Assembly: GCA_947650285.1 (NCBI GenBank)
Contig: CANTFL010001332.1
Coordinates: 372,001-436,000 of the forward strand
Direction: 5' to 3'
Length of the DNA stretch: 64,000 bases
DNA from: Hyaloperonospora brassicae
Lineage: Eukaryota > Oomycota > Peronosporomycetes > Peronosporales > Peronosporaceae
Part shown: positions 22,194 through 34,300 of the stretch, in pieces
How the letters are laid out: each line of letters starts with the position of its first letter
How positions within the stretch are numbered: position 1 is the first letter of the stretch
Position numbers and translations under genes: made by a program
The notes under the pieces: generated by a model
Databases searched by the model: none
What the model was told of the DNA's origin: nothing
The model's input: only the letters and a program-made list of their open reading frames with translations

Positions 22194-22805
22194 GGCAATT
22201 TTGGGGGCTCAGGTCTTTGTTGCACAGACCGCACGTCTGCTGGTATTGTCTCAAACGGTTCGCGACAAGCATAACATCTACAAATGGCAATCAACGTCTG
22301 CGATAGCAGAAGGGACGACCAGGAAGCTACAACATGCACGAAGGCGAGACGCATCGTAGATCGCACGTGGCTGCAGGGAAAATCAAGTTGCACCAAACGC
22401 AAAGATACGAGAGTATTTGTCCCTGCGCAACTTTCTTCGCCGTCATCTGGCTCCAGCGCCCGGTCGTCGTTATCTGCACCTTCGTCCGTAGCGCATGGCA
22501 TGTCTGTACAATGTTGAAGTCCATGAAATCCGCAGCTGCAGTCCACTGGGCGTGCGACCCAAGCGTATGGTTCAGGTTGTATTCGTAAACATATATTACA
22601 GGTACGACGTGATTGCTGTCCAGTAGCACAAATCATTGCCAACGATGCAGCGTCCACAGGTGTGCCAAGTACCACCTCCTTCCAGCTGAAGCTCAGATAA
22701 TTGATAGCCCAAGATGCATGTACCCCTTTGTAGAAAGGCTAATGCCTCGCACACAAGCGATACGATGGTACGGTTATTTTTTCCGACGGCTGCTCGATGT
22801 CTCAC
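22194..22805 (-). CDS. Possible Cys-rich (zinc-binding) spliced gene, incomplete
   Basis: Three minus-strand blocks look coding and are separated by plausible GT..AG introns. Around 22700-22600 lies GGGTWHTCGRCIVGNDLCYW. Around 22560-22405 lies VDCSCGFHGLQHCTDMPC followed by an acidic run. Around 22278-22194 lies RLRQYQQTCGLCNKDLSPQN. Repeated C-x2-C pairs suggest a zinc-binding protein. I could not fix the frame across every junction, find the start, or locate the 3' end, so the coordinates only bracket the blocks. It might also be a decaying gene, because the gene-poor island begins immediately upstream. Confidence 0.3.
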
Positions 22806-22928
22806 GGTACAAAATATCGCAAAGTGGTCTTATTACGCACTCGCTTGTGCTCATGGATTACGTCAATTGTTTGCGTAGCTTGCCCCGACAGCATCGTGCT
22901 CTACACTCTCATCGTTCCGAACCGCTGT

Positions 22929-23010
22929 AGCCCGCAAAGCGGGCTGCCTTCATCGTTACCTACTTTTGTTCAGCATTCTTTTACCGGCGTTCCGCCGGCT
23001 ATTCAGCTAG
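22929..23010. repeat. Two GC-rich perfect hairpins followed by CTAG
   Basis: Hairpin 1 at 22929-22945 is AGCCCGC-AAA-GCGGGCT. Hairpin 2 at 22984-22998 is CCGGCG-TTC-CGCCGG. Eight bases after hairpin 2 comes CTAG at 23007-23010, followed by T. A short palindrome just before CTRR-T is the known layout of Helitron 3' ends, but spacing is on the short side and no Helitron replicase or 5' TC end was seen. They sit at the edge of the repeat island. Confidence 0.45.
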
Positions 23011-24267
23011 TGCACAACATACAATTGATGAACTCTGCGTAGAAGCACGTGCTAGTAGCGACCTCCTTCTCAACAGTCCCATCGATTCTTTCATGCCACT
23101 TCTGGAATCAATGTGCGCTTCTGTCGACTCTTTCAGTCATTGTCACTCTAGTATTCCCGACTGTATTATGAGATATCCAATATCGCGCTCACATTTCGCC
23201 GTACTATGTATAGGTCATTGAACGTTGGCAGGTCGGCGATCTCGAGCTCGCATAATCTTTTCTAAACGGCATCCTAGCATTGATTTTGTCCATTTTGGTT
23301 TTGCCATAAATTGTTTTTGATACTTGTACTCACGACCTCCACCTTCAAATGTTATATTTTTGATCGCCATATTGTTGTAGAAAAATTGAAAGCATAAAGA
23401 ATTACGGAAAAACAACGAATCACCACTTATGTTGACAAATCAAAATGCATGGCACGATAAAAAATGCACCTAGGATGTCTATGAAAAGATCACCAAATCA
23501 AACAAATGCAAAGAAAAATATACAAGAACGTACTAGTCAACTGAGATTTACTTAAGTGCATCACTGATTTATACATTTCCCCTTACATTTCCCCTTACAT
23601 TCACGCAATCCGACGATCGTCCACATAAATCTTCGTATAACTACTTCATTCCATCTCTCAAACGTAAATCGCAACCAATACTTCTTACTAGTCTACAGTA
23701 TATAAGAACGAAGGGAAAGTGATATCGACAATTCAAGCGTAGCTTACCAGACTTTCTTATTGCTCGAGATTAAGGCCACGTTGCTTTAAGCTCTTTCTCA
23801 TCCCAGCTTTTTCGGTTTTGACATTGTGACACTGTGTAGCTGTCACCTCGGCCGACTAGTGTTCATTGTACGAGATGATACAAAATTGTGTCCAGAAAGC
23901 GCGTACAAAATGCTCTGTACGATGTTTGAGGTGCAGACAGCATTAGCTAATGTATAGACAAGCTACAAGAGGATACAAGATTGTGAAGAGCAGACAAAAT
24001 TGTCTTGGTGCTATTGTAGGTGATCACGCGGATGCTTGCGGACACATAGAATCGACTTCTTGCTAAATCTCGCAGTTCTGATAGGATACTGTGGTCGCCA
24101 CAAAAATATGAAGCTGATATTGGACATGGTGATTTCGATGATTATATGAATATTGCGGTTTATTTGTTGCAAAGACAAGGCGATATCGGTTTCTACACTT
24201 ATGGACACAGTGTCCCAAATCCTGGCAGCACGGTCTTTTTGGATAGCTTTAGACATGATAAAATAAT
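23011..24267. other. AT-rich repeat island, left part
   Basis: No supported gene. A short direct repeat (ACATTTCCCCTT, twice) lies at 23574-23600. A 66-codon minus-strand frame at 23415-23215 is basic (MAIKNITFEGGGREYKYQ) and may be a transposon remnant. The frame at 24307-24011 (minus) overlaps the inverted repeat arm at 24268-24493 and extends outward from it. Confidence 0.4.
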
Positions 24268-24493
24268 GGAGTCTTATAGGTACACACCCACCCTTTGATA
24301 CGAACAAACACCTGAAATAGAGGCCCCTCCTTAAGCACCGAAACCCTTCTAACTAGGCACCGCACACTTATGCATACAAAATGAAATCTAAATATTCTTT
24401 ACTTTGTACACACCCCTCCGTATGACAGGCCTCTTTTGTGGCAGCACACAGCCTTGCGTATGAAATCCGCTCTCATTATCCGGTACACCGCCC
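24268..24493 (-). repeat. Left arm of a 230-bp inverted repeat pair
   Basis: The reverse complement of this segment matches 26127-26354 along its whole length with scattered substitutions and small gaps. Shared landmarks include GAGAGCGGATTTCATACGCAAGG and, at the other end, TATCAAAGGGTGGGTG. Similarity fades outward. The arm is a copy of a moderately old repeat; whether it is a terminal inverted repeat or an independent inverted insertion cannot be decided by eye. Confidence 0.75.
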
Positions 24494-26126
24494 TAAATTG
24501 ATTTTAAATATCGGCCGATGTCATAAAAGAGCTTACATCATGACATTCTTCTTGGTTCGCAGACACGCAGCATGTACAAAGTGGTACTCAATGAAGACCC
24601 TCTCTTACCTGTTGTAATGATACTTACGCACGCTTTAAGACCAGCTTTGTCATTCTGGGCACGAACTGTAATACTAAGGTGACACAGTCCGTTCTTCCTC
24701 ACATTTTATGGTGGATTTAGTAAACGGCTTATACAACTGATGCAAATGGGCTTTTGAATGCGTGGTCTCAATCCAATGCTGCAGACTTTACTTGTACTAA
24801 ACTACGGTGCTATTACTTTGCAGACAAGCGCATCAAAATACGTGCATAAGGGGTCCCGTCTAGTGCAGCATAGCCAAGCTGATGCCAGCAGTGCAGTCAG
24901 GTTAAAGCTGGTCGCCCTTTATTTCTCAAATAGCCGCATAAATTGGATGGCTATGTTAGCATTCGTAAATGGATCAATTAGCACTAGAAACCGATGCCGC
25001 TTCTTGAAAGTGTAGCCATGGTGTGAGCAACCAGCTATAGAGTTCCATCCTTATATGTAGAGGATTACGTATGAAAAGGTTAAGGTCTGCGCCGTAATGT
25101 GTTTAGATAATTATCCTCGCCCGCGAAACATGCTGCTGCCAACGTTGACGATGCATCCCGAGACATCATTATACTGATCGACAAGGGCGATCGGTAGACA
25201 AGCTACACGCTATGACTTGAGAGAAGTCATACTAGCAAGTACGCCCCAAGGTACGTACTCTGCAACAATGAGATCGTAGACTCCCAAGTGAAAAGCAACC
25301 AATACAAGCATTGACTTAAACAAGTTGGATCATGACCCAGAACTTTTACCAGCACTGTAACGATTGACGAGAGCGTCACACTAATATTGTGAAGGTAGTG
25401 GCTACTTGCCTAGGCAAAAAATGTACATGCTCTTCTATTGTAGCGTTGACGTGCGTGCCACAGCAACACTTTCGGGCATACAATATTTTTGCTACGGACG
25501 GACCTTATATTTTCATATCAAGACGTTAAGAACAGTGCAACACGGAGCCTAGGACATCTACAGATGATGGACAAGACTTTAGCTCGAGCAAATCGCCATA
25601 ATCCCAAAGGAGAGACGACCGAATAAATCCGAACGAGTTGTCGCTTGCTGAGCGATCTCGATTACCTCGATGACGCCATACAGCTCTGACTCTCTGGTTT
25701 CGCTGCCATGACTACAACCCCCCTTCCGACTTTTTACCTACGTCTCTGCCTTAGGCAATCTTGACGCTGTTTGGGTCGCTCCCATGCTCTTTAAACGGTC
25801 CCCTGGAATTGTGCGCATATTCACCATAGATTAAATGCGAAACATGAATGTATAATGCCTGACGAGAAGCACGTCAATAGAGCTTTTGAATCGTTCGACT
25901 TCATTTACTCTAATGTATAGTCAATAGGGAGCCTACAATATTAAAAACGTGGTATTAGCCTCAGCGCGAGGCAGCATCATCGATTGCCAAAGCAAAGACC
26001 ATAAGTAGTGGCAGCAAGCAGTGGCAAATCTTACTGTTTTTTAGAACCAGATAGACGTATGCTCAATACTTACTTAAAAATTATCAATCTTAGAATGTGG
26101 GAAATGGTAGTATTATGGGTACTCAT
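24494..26126. other. Spacer between the inverted repeat arms
   Basis: This 1.6-kb spacer is AT-rich and has no frame longer than about 85 codons (24758-25015, plus). No transposase motif is readable. If the arms are terminal inverted repeats, this would be a non-autonomous element that has lost its coding capacity. Confidence 0.4.
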
Positions 26127-26354
26127 AGGGGGTGTACCGGATTATGAGAGCGGATTTCATACGCAAGGATGTGTGCTGCCACAAAAGTGGCCTGTTTTAC
26201 GGAGGGGCGTGTACAAAGCAAATGATATTTATATTGCATTTTGTATGCATAAGCGTGCGGTGCCTCGCTAAGGATGTTACGGTACTTTAGGAGGGGTATC
26301 TATTTCAGGTGGGTGTGTACGTATCAAAGGGTGGGTGGGTACCTATAAATCTCC
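26127..26354 (+). repeat. Right arm of a 230-bp inverted repeat pair
   Basis: Inverted counterpart of 24268-24493. It starts near GGGGGTGTACCGGATTATG and ends near GGGTACCTATAAATCTCC. Both arms read outward into frames beginning VSKGG (24307-24011 minus and 26309-26524 plus), which suggests that the repeat unit may once have been longer. Confidence 0.75.
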
Positions 26355-29300
26355 TAAACAATAGACTAATATATCATAATGCAAAATATATATTCTGTAT
26401 ATGGGTGGGCCCACACATTGCATTGGTACTTAATATACCAAAAATGAATATTATCTTGAGGGAGCAGTTATTTGGTCATCATATTCATGCTAATTGCCCC
26501 TCAGTCCCGGATTTTTATATCTGATTGGTAGACGTGTAAAATGAGAACATCTCATTGAAATTACTCAAAAACTTTATACGTCACAAGTAGACTCTTGCGC
26601 TTCTTGGAATGAAGTCGATCGACATGTTGTTGAGCTATTATCGCCATATTGCTTCTGCTATGGACTTTCTACAAGCCTGTGATACCGGTAAAACATCTAT
26701 TTGATTAGTGTGGTGCTTGCTGCTTTAACAGCGTGAATGCTCATGATCACAAAAGAGTTCTAGTGACTGCTGGCATCCGCGGAGATTCTGTCGATATCGT
26801 AGCTCGCATTTTGCAGGTAAATCTCATGTGAAGAATTGGAGGTTACTGCTGCAACAGAACATTGACGAGAAGCTACTTGCCGTGTATAATAATTGCTATT
26901 GCATATATGGTCAAGTTTGAAAAGGGCAACACGGTCTGTTGGCGCTCATCTTGTTGGTCCTGATTCTTGGCTGGATCGGTTGCGCGCTTGTTCACCACGA
27001 TGCAGGAGACGGGAGACCCAATGCAGGTTGCAAGTTTCGATGTGTTTTTTTGCTGAACGGAACGCTGGCGGTGCACGTACTTTTGTTTTTATGATCTATG
27101 AACCAGGTGCTTGGCCATGCATAGAAGAATAAGGCTTAATTGTAGCAGCAGCACAGACCAAGTGTCCCTTCTTATAATACATCTTGTAACCAATCCTTGT
27201 TGCTGTCAAACAAAATGCATTCTTGTTCATTAATAATGGGACGATGGACAGCCACGAATCGTCATCATGGGCAATGCGATTACTCTATTACGTAGACCAG
27301 GTTGCTGTTTTTACATATTTAGACCTCATTTTTTATTGCATCTGAATCTACAATTGTTGCTGCTGGTGATGGAACTGCTGATGGTGGTGCTGCTGGTGCT
27401 AGAGTGGCTTTTCTTTTTGCTTGAAGACGACAGGTTCGGTCATTGTGACCTGTTTGCGGGTAAGTCCTACATCTTCGGAGTCGTACAGGAGCTTCCAACG
27501 CAGCGGCAACACAATCTAACTGTCATATGAGTTGCTGTGTTGACCCCGGTTGTCGAACACGAGTCTGAGATTTTATAGGATTGCGAATACCAGTCTCTGG
27601 GACTTCCGAGACGTGTTCAAGCAGCACACGCGTGCGATGTTTTGGGGACATTGTCGCCTTCGTCTTCAATCCTCTTTATTCCATATGAATTTGAGCTTGC
27701 ACATCCTCATCATGCATCTGTGTTGGCTGTAGTAGCCACCAATTCCGATCGAAATGACTGACCGACAGTGGTATAGCTAGGATACGAAATTCTTGAGCAC
27801 ATGGAGATCCCTTCTTGATTTTCAACAAATTTAAATCGGCATTTCCAGTCAGTCACAGTCAACAACACGTTAATTACAGCAAACAAACCTCGACAATTCC
27901 TGTTTTTGCGAAACTGCTGCCGATACTGCGTTAACGCTGCCTTCAGATTTGCAACAGATATCTTACCCATCACTTCTGAAAACATTGGTCCAAAGTGCAC
28001 ACTTGTAATCGCATGATGCTATGCAATATGCTGCATACTTACAGCAAGCTGACCTCCACATGCAAGGTAAACCGCTGAGTCCACTGATTACCGATCACCT
28101 GCAACAAATCACTCGTCAGCAAAAACTAATCATTACAAAATCAGGAGCTCAATACTTTATCATCGCACCGGTTGACGCAGATATCCAGTTTTGTAAGGAG
28201 CATGAGCACCCTCCACGCCCGACGTTGTAAAATGGCATTAATGGCATTATTTTGTAATATGACTGACACAAACTTTTCTTTTTACACAAGCCAAGTGTTA
28301 TCAACGTAGCTTATCGAGACGTCAAGGAATGCAACATGCATTAATGCAAGTTTGACTCATAAAGCACTGAAATTATGGCAGCAACAAGACCGTTCCAAGT
28401 TTGGACGAAATCTTTCAAGGCGTCTAGTGTTAAAAATCTTTCCTCTGCTTGGCAAAAAATTATCTGGCTAATTTTCCACCAGCAGAGAAAGCAAGATACG
28501 TTGGGAATCGTCTGCATGAGCGCTTTATCAGCGCAAGCTCTCGATATGTGACAAAGTGAGCTCATCTTGTATTTGATAATTCTGTAAAAACTTCTTGTAA
28601 ATGGCGCAATGCCCAGAAGTAGTCCACCACATGATGATTTCGTATAAAAGATATGCAACGGTATAGGTGCATTTTGTTGCAGATACGCCAACGATTTAAA
28701 GAAAAGGTAATCCATACCTGTTGGTCTTACAGGCCGCATCACTTCGTTATACCTATCCAACAGTGTACTTGATGCAAATACCCTTTGCAGATGGTGAGAT
28801 AATAAGCAGGTGAGAAAAATGCTGATTTACATCGACCTGAGTGAAGTAGATGCTTGGAGGTAGAGAATCCACGAGAGCTAAATTTGGATAGCGTCCATCC
28901 AGCATCCTGTTATGATCTGAATCGCGTAGGCTGTAAATGTATCGAGCTGTGACCGTAATAATGCTGTTCTACCGAATTTATGCGACAATGTGGCTTGGTT
29001 TCACACCAGCGCGCGTTAGGAACAAGACTGAATGCCGATTTGGCTATGTCGAAGAGCGACTTGCGAATGGCCAGCCTTGAGGGTAAAGGTCTCATAATTG
29101 TGTTTTACATGGCAACTTGTACCTGTCAAACTCCAGTTTTAGACGCCGTACACTTGCCTTGAACAAGCATCCAGTTCTACTGCTGGACGAGTTTCGCTGG
29201 TGATGTCCTGTACGTATGGACGGGAGGTGTGGTCGAGAGCAGTCGAGATCAATAGATTTGACGCCATCGTCTTTACTGTTGCCGATCCTTTTTGTGCGTC

Positions 29301-30600
29301 TGATTGCAACAGCATAACCTTCCTGCTGTGCATGTGTATTAATGGCGACTCTTGATTGCTCCAATATGCATAAGAAAGCTGCGGATGTAGTGCAAGGCTG
29401 TCCATTGTAGTTTTAAATAAGGAAAAATGTCTTCTTATGATCGATGTCCTCGATCTACTGCAAGAAAGAGTTCAAATCATTTTGAGCAATTAGATATAAA
29501 AAACGTTGGGAATGAGGGGCAATTAGCAAGAAGGAAATGGCTAAATAGAGGTTCCCTATCTTGATTGAACAATTCATCACCATTATTTGCCGAAGTAAAT
29601 TATGAAGGAATTCTACCTACAAGGGTTATGTCATAGACCGCTCAACTTATCAAATAATTTAGGTCATGATCTCAGCAAAGATTATCACAGATTACTGCTG
29701 GAAGCGCGCAATAGGCAGTGAGCGAGAATCTGCATAGACGGATGTTGTGTAATATAGTATAAGTAAGACAAAAATGTTTACTTCATTGCTATATATCAGA
29801 GATGTACAGTTATAATTTCCTTCTACTATAGGCATCCTTTTTGCTTAGATCTCTCACTATCCAAGCGCTGACGTGTACGTGACTTCTGGGAGCCTACGCC
29901 GCTGAATTGTAACAAATACAAGACTTGTAAGTAACCTGGAAAGAATTGTGCTGCTGCGTTCCACTTACAAAGTTGCTCTATCGAGGAAGGATTTTCCGTT
30001 CTACTTTGTACATGGGTAGGAAGCCCACTTACTATTAATTGCCATGGAAAAAGTAAGGGGGCTAGATGCACCAGAAAGTAACTGATTGATCGATTCAGCG
30101 AACCCTGTTCTATGGCTTCGTGACATTAGAAAATAGATAGAAGGAGGGTGGCAAAGCGATCACGAAATTTTACCGTTGAGTGCGAATTGGGAGCGCACAG
30201 ATCGCCAATGTCAATTCAGTCTGAAAGCGGCTCCGATTGGAGGACACGAGCTGAGACGATTGGATAGCGATGGTGTACCCAAACGTACGAGATCATGAGA
30301 TCCTTAATGACAATATCGGGATTTGTAGTTCGCTCTAGGATGATTATGTAATCTAAGACAGATCTCAGCTAAGATATAATGATCATCATAGATTTCGAGA
30401 TCAACCAGAGATCACGAAGCAATAAGTGATCACGAAATCAATGAAGATCGCAACCCTAACTAGAGATCGGAAGCCTGGGGTCAGCTGCGTACAAGTCAGA
30501 TATCGACCACACCAATGTTCAAGAGAGATCGTACTGAAAGAAAGCCACATAGGCATAAGGGGACGATTTTCTGGAGAGGGAGATGCCTGACTCCTAAATT
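26355..30600. other. Repeat island, central-left part without supported genes
   Basis: Scattered frames of 60-140 codons. The minus-strand frames at 28760-28341 (contains AEERFLTLDALKDFVQTWN) and 28000-27710 (contains LKAALTQYRQQFRKNRN) have protein-like composition and may be fragments of a transposase or a dead gene, but I cannot name the family. Nothing else is supported. Confidence 0.35.
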
Positions 30601-30628
30601 TTGGGATACAGTTAGGCCTATCGAGGTG

Positions 30629-31370
30629 TTTTAAGTTTGATCGGTAACATTCAACAGAGTTCAATTTGCTTTTAAGTACACGTGTTAATTTCTTCCCAGG
30701 TTGGATCACGGGCCACCCGAGGTTCGGAAAAGTTACATACTTAAATTATAGTATATCGCTTATTTTCTTGACCAGATATCGAGGACTGTTAAACATAATC
30801 CAACTGCTATTGAACACAGCAAACAAGTGAGGGGGAAGGGTGCAAGATGGCGAGACGAATTAAGTGGTCAGAATGCTCACCAATCAAGTATCTCTTTTGG
30901 ACAACCGATCCCGTAGAGATCAAGGTGACCCATATCGATCCCCCCTTACAACTACACCAGCAACAGTGTGAAGATTGCCACGAAGTGGCCCCCATCCCAA
31001 ACATGGTCAATGTTGGCATTGAATCGAATTCACCTGGAAGAGTGCAACCCGCCCTAACGACGCGTTAAAAAGGTGAGCAAAATCTACAAAACGGAATTGA
31101 AGCACCCCCTCCGTTATATGGTCGTTAGAGCGCCAGTGAAGAGTTGGTGTCATCTCTTCATACGAGCTATCGTCAATTCACCACAGTATCGCCGTGACTA
31201 GCAAATGAAAACCAAGTAAGAGAGAATGTACGTAGACCGCGATAGTATAATAAACATCTGAGCCAAACTGGTTGACTGAAGGGTTCGACGAACGAGGAAC
31301 AAAATATTAGAAAAGATAACGAGTCTTTACGAGCTCAAATGACGGGAGTTTAAGCGAAAATTTGACAATT
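30629..31370 (+). repeat. Retroelement-like repeat, copy A
   Basis: Co-linear with 36642-37390 at a constant offset of about 6.01-6.02 kb and in the same orientation. Clear anchors are AACATTCAACAGAGTTCAATT against ACATTTAACAGAATTGAATT, and GGCGAGACGAATTAAGTGGTCAG against CGCGAGACGGCTCAAGTGGTCAG (30848 and 36863). Divergence is high. The pair could be long terminal repeats with leader sequence, or two separate copies of one element. Confidence 0.55.
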
Positions 31371-34300
31371 AGGAGTGTCATTAATGAAGCAAGTAACGAA
31401 GGAGATCAAGCGTGGATGTGCTTGAAATGGGTGAAACCCGGTCTGAAAAAGAAGTTAGCGCATAGATGACATAACCAGTTCCGAGGCAAGAAGCAGCTTG
31501 AAGAATTTGCGCTCTAGTTGGCGTTAATGGACAGGAGCAGATATCGGTTCTACACAGTTGTCCACACACCACGTTTGAAAAAAGTGAGTAGACAAGAGGC
31601 AAGGCCAACCGCGAATAAGTAGAAATGTTGGGTAGACTGGCCGACTCGATTTTGATGAAAAGCTTCTAAAAAGAGATCTGGATGTCGGACGAGTTCAGTG
31701 GTCGATATGAGTTCGAATTCATACTCATTTATATCGCACCAAGTTTGACGATCACCTACAGAAGCTAACAGAAGTTCTTGGTAAAATGGATGGGATAGGA
31801 TAAACCCAGGCAGGAGCCATTGACTGACTTGTATTGTGGATGATGACTGTTTATTAAATTGATGATAAAGATGGAGATAATCATTTGCAAATATTGCAAG
31901 TCGCATACGAAAGGTAGGAAGAGCGGCACTAAACGTACTTTTTATTCGGTGAATACTTGCAGGCAGAATGAGACGTGAAGTTAGTGCTGAAAGATTTATT
32001 GACGCATGGAGACAAAGATATTTTTTAGAAGATTTGATCACAGAGACAAATCAGACACGACCTTGTGTCAGCGATTGGCGTACTGGGGCTAAGGGAGACC
32101 GTGAAGGGACATAGCCAGAAGCATAGAAGAAAATTTGCATTATATGGCGGTTATCAGTCCCGGGAGCAGAGGTATCGACGACCGTCTGCGGAGCCTCGTC
32201 GGTGTCGAATTCTTTGACATTTAGGTGTTCCGCATTTATTTTATCAATGCCCACTGGAACAAAAGCCGAACATCCAGGATTGCAGGGGCGAAAACACTTT
32301 TGTATGGGTGCTCTGATATGCGACTAAACCACCAGACACGCCAGGTATAGCGTGGTCGAGCGCATCAAGTTCGACAATTCAGTCAGCACCAGTCGGCACC
32401 TACACAAACTCATAACCGGTTGAAAAGTCAACTACAGCTCAAAGAACAGATCCGGGTCTAGTCGAGGGGTATGCCCAAGCGGAGACTACGAAGACAACGC
32501 ATCCTGCAAGGAACGGCTTGCAATGTTCGCAACCACCAGCAGAAGGTCCCCACGACGTTCGCGAGCAGCAGCGACTCGGTCCAAGTTACGTAAGCACAAG
32601 ACAAGTTTTCGTTTAAGTAGGATGCATTTAATTCAGGGTGCATACCTATAGAATACTAGACTCCACGATCCAATTTGTACGTTCCCAAAAGACCAAAAAA
32701 AGTCTTGAGCGAGTGTCGACACCTGCGAGAGATCTTTGGCCTCGACTTTCCCCAAGGAATTTTGACCATACGTCATCTACCAGGTCCAAAGGAGAATCTA
32801 ACAGAGAAAAACATGGGGGAAGACGAAGTAGTGCGTGCTCTTCATCGATCTTGGTCACACATAAACACATATTTCAATGGAAATATTAGCAATGTCCGTT
32901 AACAAGGCTGAGATGAATCGAATAAGTCGGTAAACGAGCGAAGCCCAGCAAAAAAATGGAACAGGGAGGGAGTAAATACTTCGCGCAGTGAGTCACTTTC
33001 CGGATCGGAATCTGAGTGGAAGTAATCCGTGACGAACATCGAAAAAACTTATTCTGATAAAAAGCGATGTCTCGACTCGCAGGAATGGCTAGATTTGACA
33101 CCGCTTTTTCAATTACCGCTTGACTTGCGCGATCACGGACCATAGTGTACGGGGGCGCAAAGCTTGGGTATACCATAAGTTATCGATACCATATGTGATG
33201 GAAATTGGGTTCGATGTAACCCGATGCCGACAAATGAGGCAAACTAGACGACAAAGAAGCATATTTGATGGCTGGAGACGAAGATGGAGTCGAAACTTCA
33301 GTTTTCTTCCTCGTTTAACGAGTGAGTGTCTCACTAACTGAGGTATTCGATGAGGCATCATCAGTTACGGTAATGATGGACGGATGGCAATACGGAATCG
33401 GAGTAATCTTTCTATTCCTCGACGACCAGGTGAATGCACCACGAGATAAGGAGACCGGCAGTGAAACAACAGGGACGTCAACTTTGACCGACGACGACGA
33501 AGACGACACCTAAGAAGTGGTTCCACTCATTAGAGTGGTTGCGCCAGATACAGAAGAATCAGGAGTCGGGAATACGAAAATTAATTCCGGCGTGAGAGGA
33601 GCGACCGCGATCGGATGCTTAGGCCCTGATGTAGAATACCGACGGGTTTTTCTCCTGGAGGCCACTGTGGATGGGTCAGAAGAGGTGACGGTTAGGTTAG
33701 ATCGCTTCGTCCGTGGAAGAGACTTGGGTTCCTACTCTTTCTTGAACGAAGTGCTTGGACGCTAGGTGAGACGAGTTCAGATAGAACTTACTTTTTAACA
33801 AGACTTAGGCGGTGGAGCCACCGATAACAACACGAAGAGATCGAGAGAAGAATGAGTAGAAGGCATTAGTAGAAAAAGTATTCGCTAACACGAACCCCAG
33901 CATCTGTAACGTCGGAGGCGTCGGCAAAACGGACCCACCGGCAATTGTCATCGACTCAGGCAAAGACATAGACATCACGGCAGACTTCATCATGGTTGGA
34001 GAAGATAATATAAGCCTCAGAAATTGTCACATTACCTTAATAATCGGTGGCACTGTGGCGAGCGGGTTGGTCGGCGACGACGAGCCATTACCATAAGACG
34101 CGATATGTCGGTCGGTGTAGACGTCACCCAACCTTGAGACGAAGCAATACTTGCTGATATCAAACCAGACGATGAGAATAAAGAAGAAGTCGGAGATAAA
34201 TAAGAATTGGGTATGACGCTGTAAAATATTAATTATTTAAACGTCATCGTGAGAATGACCATCAAGAAGAGGTACGTCGACGTCGACGAAAGTACCACGC

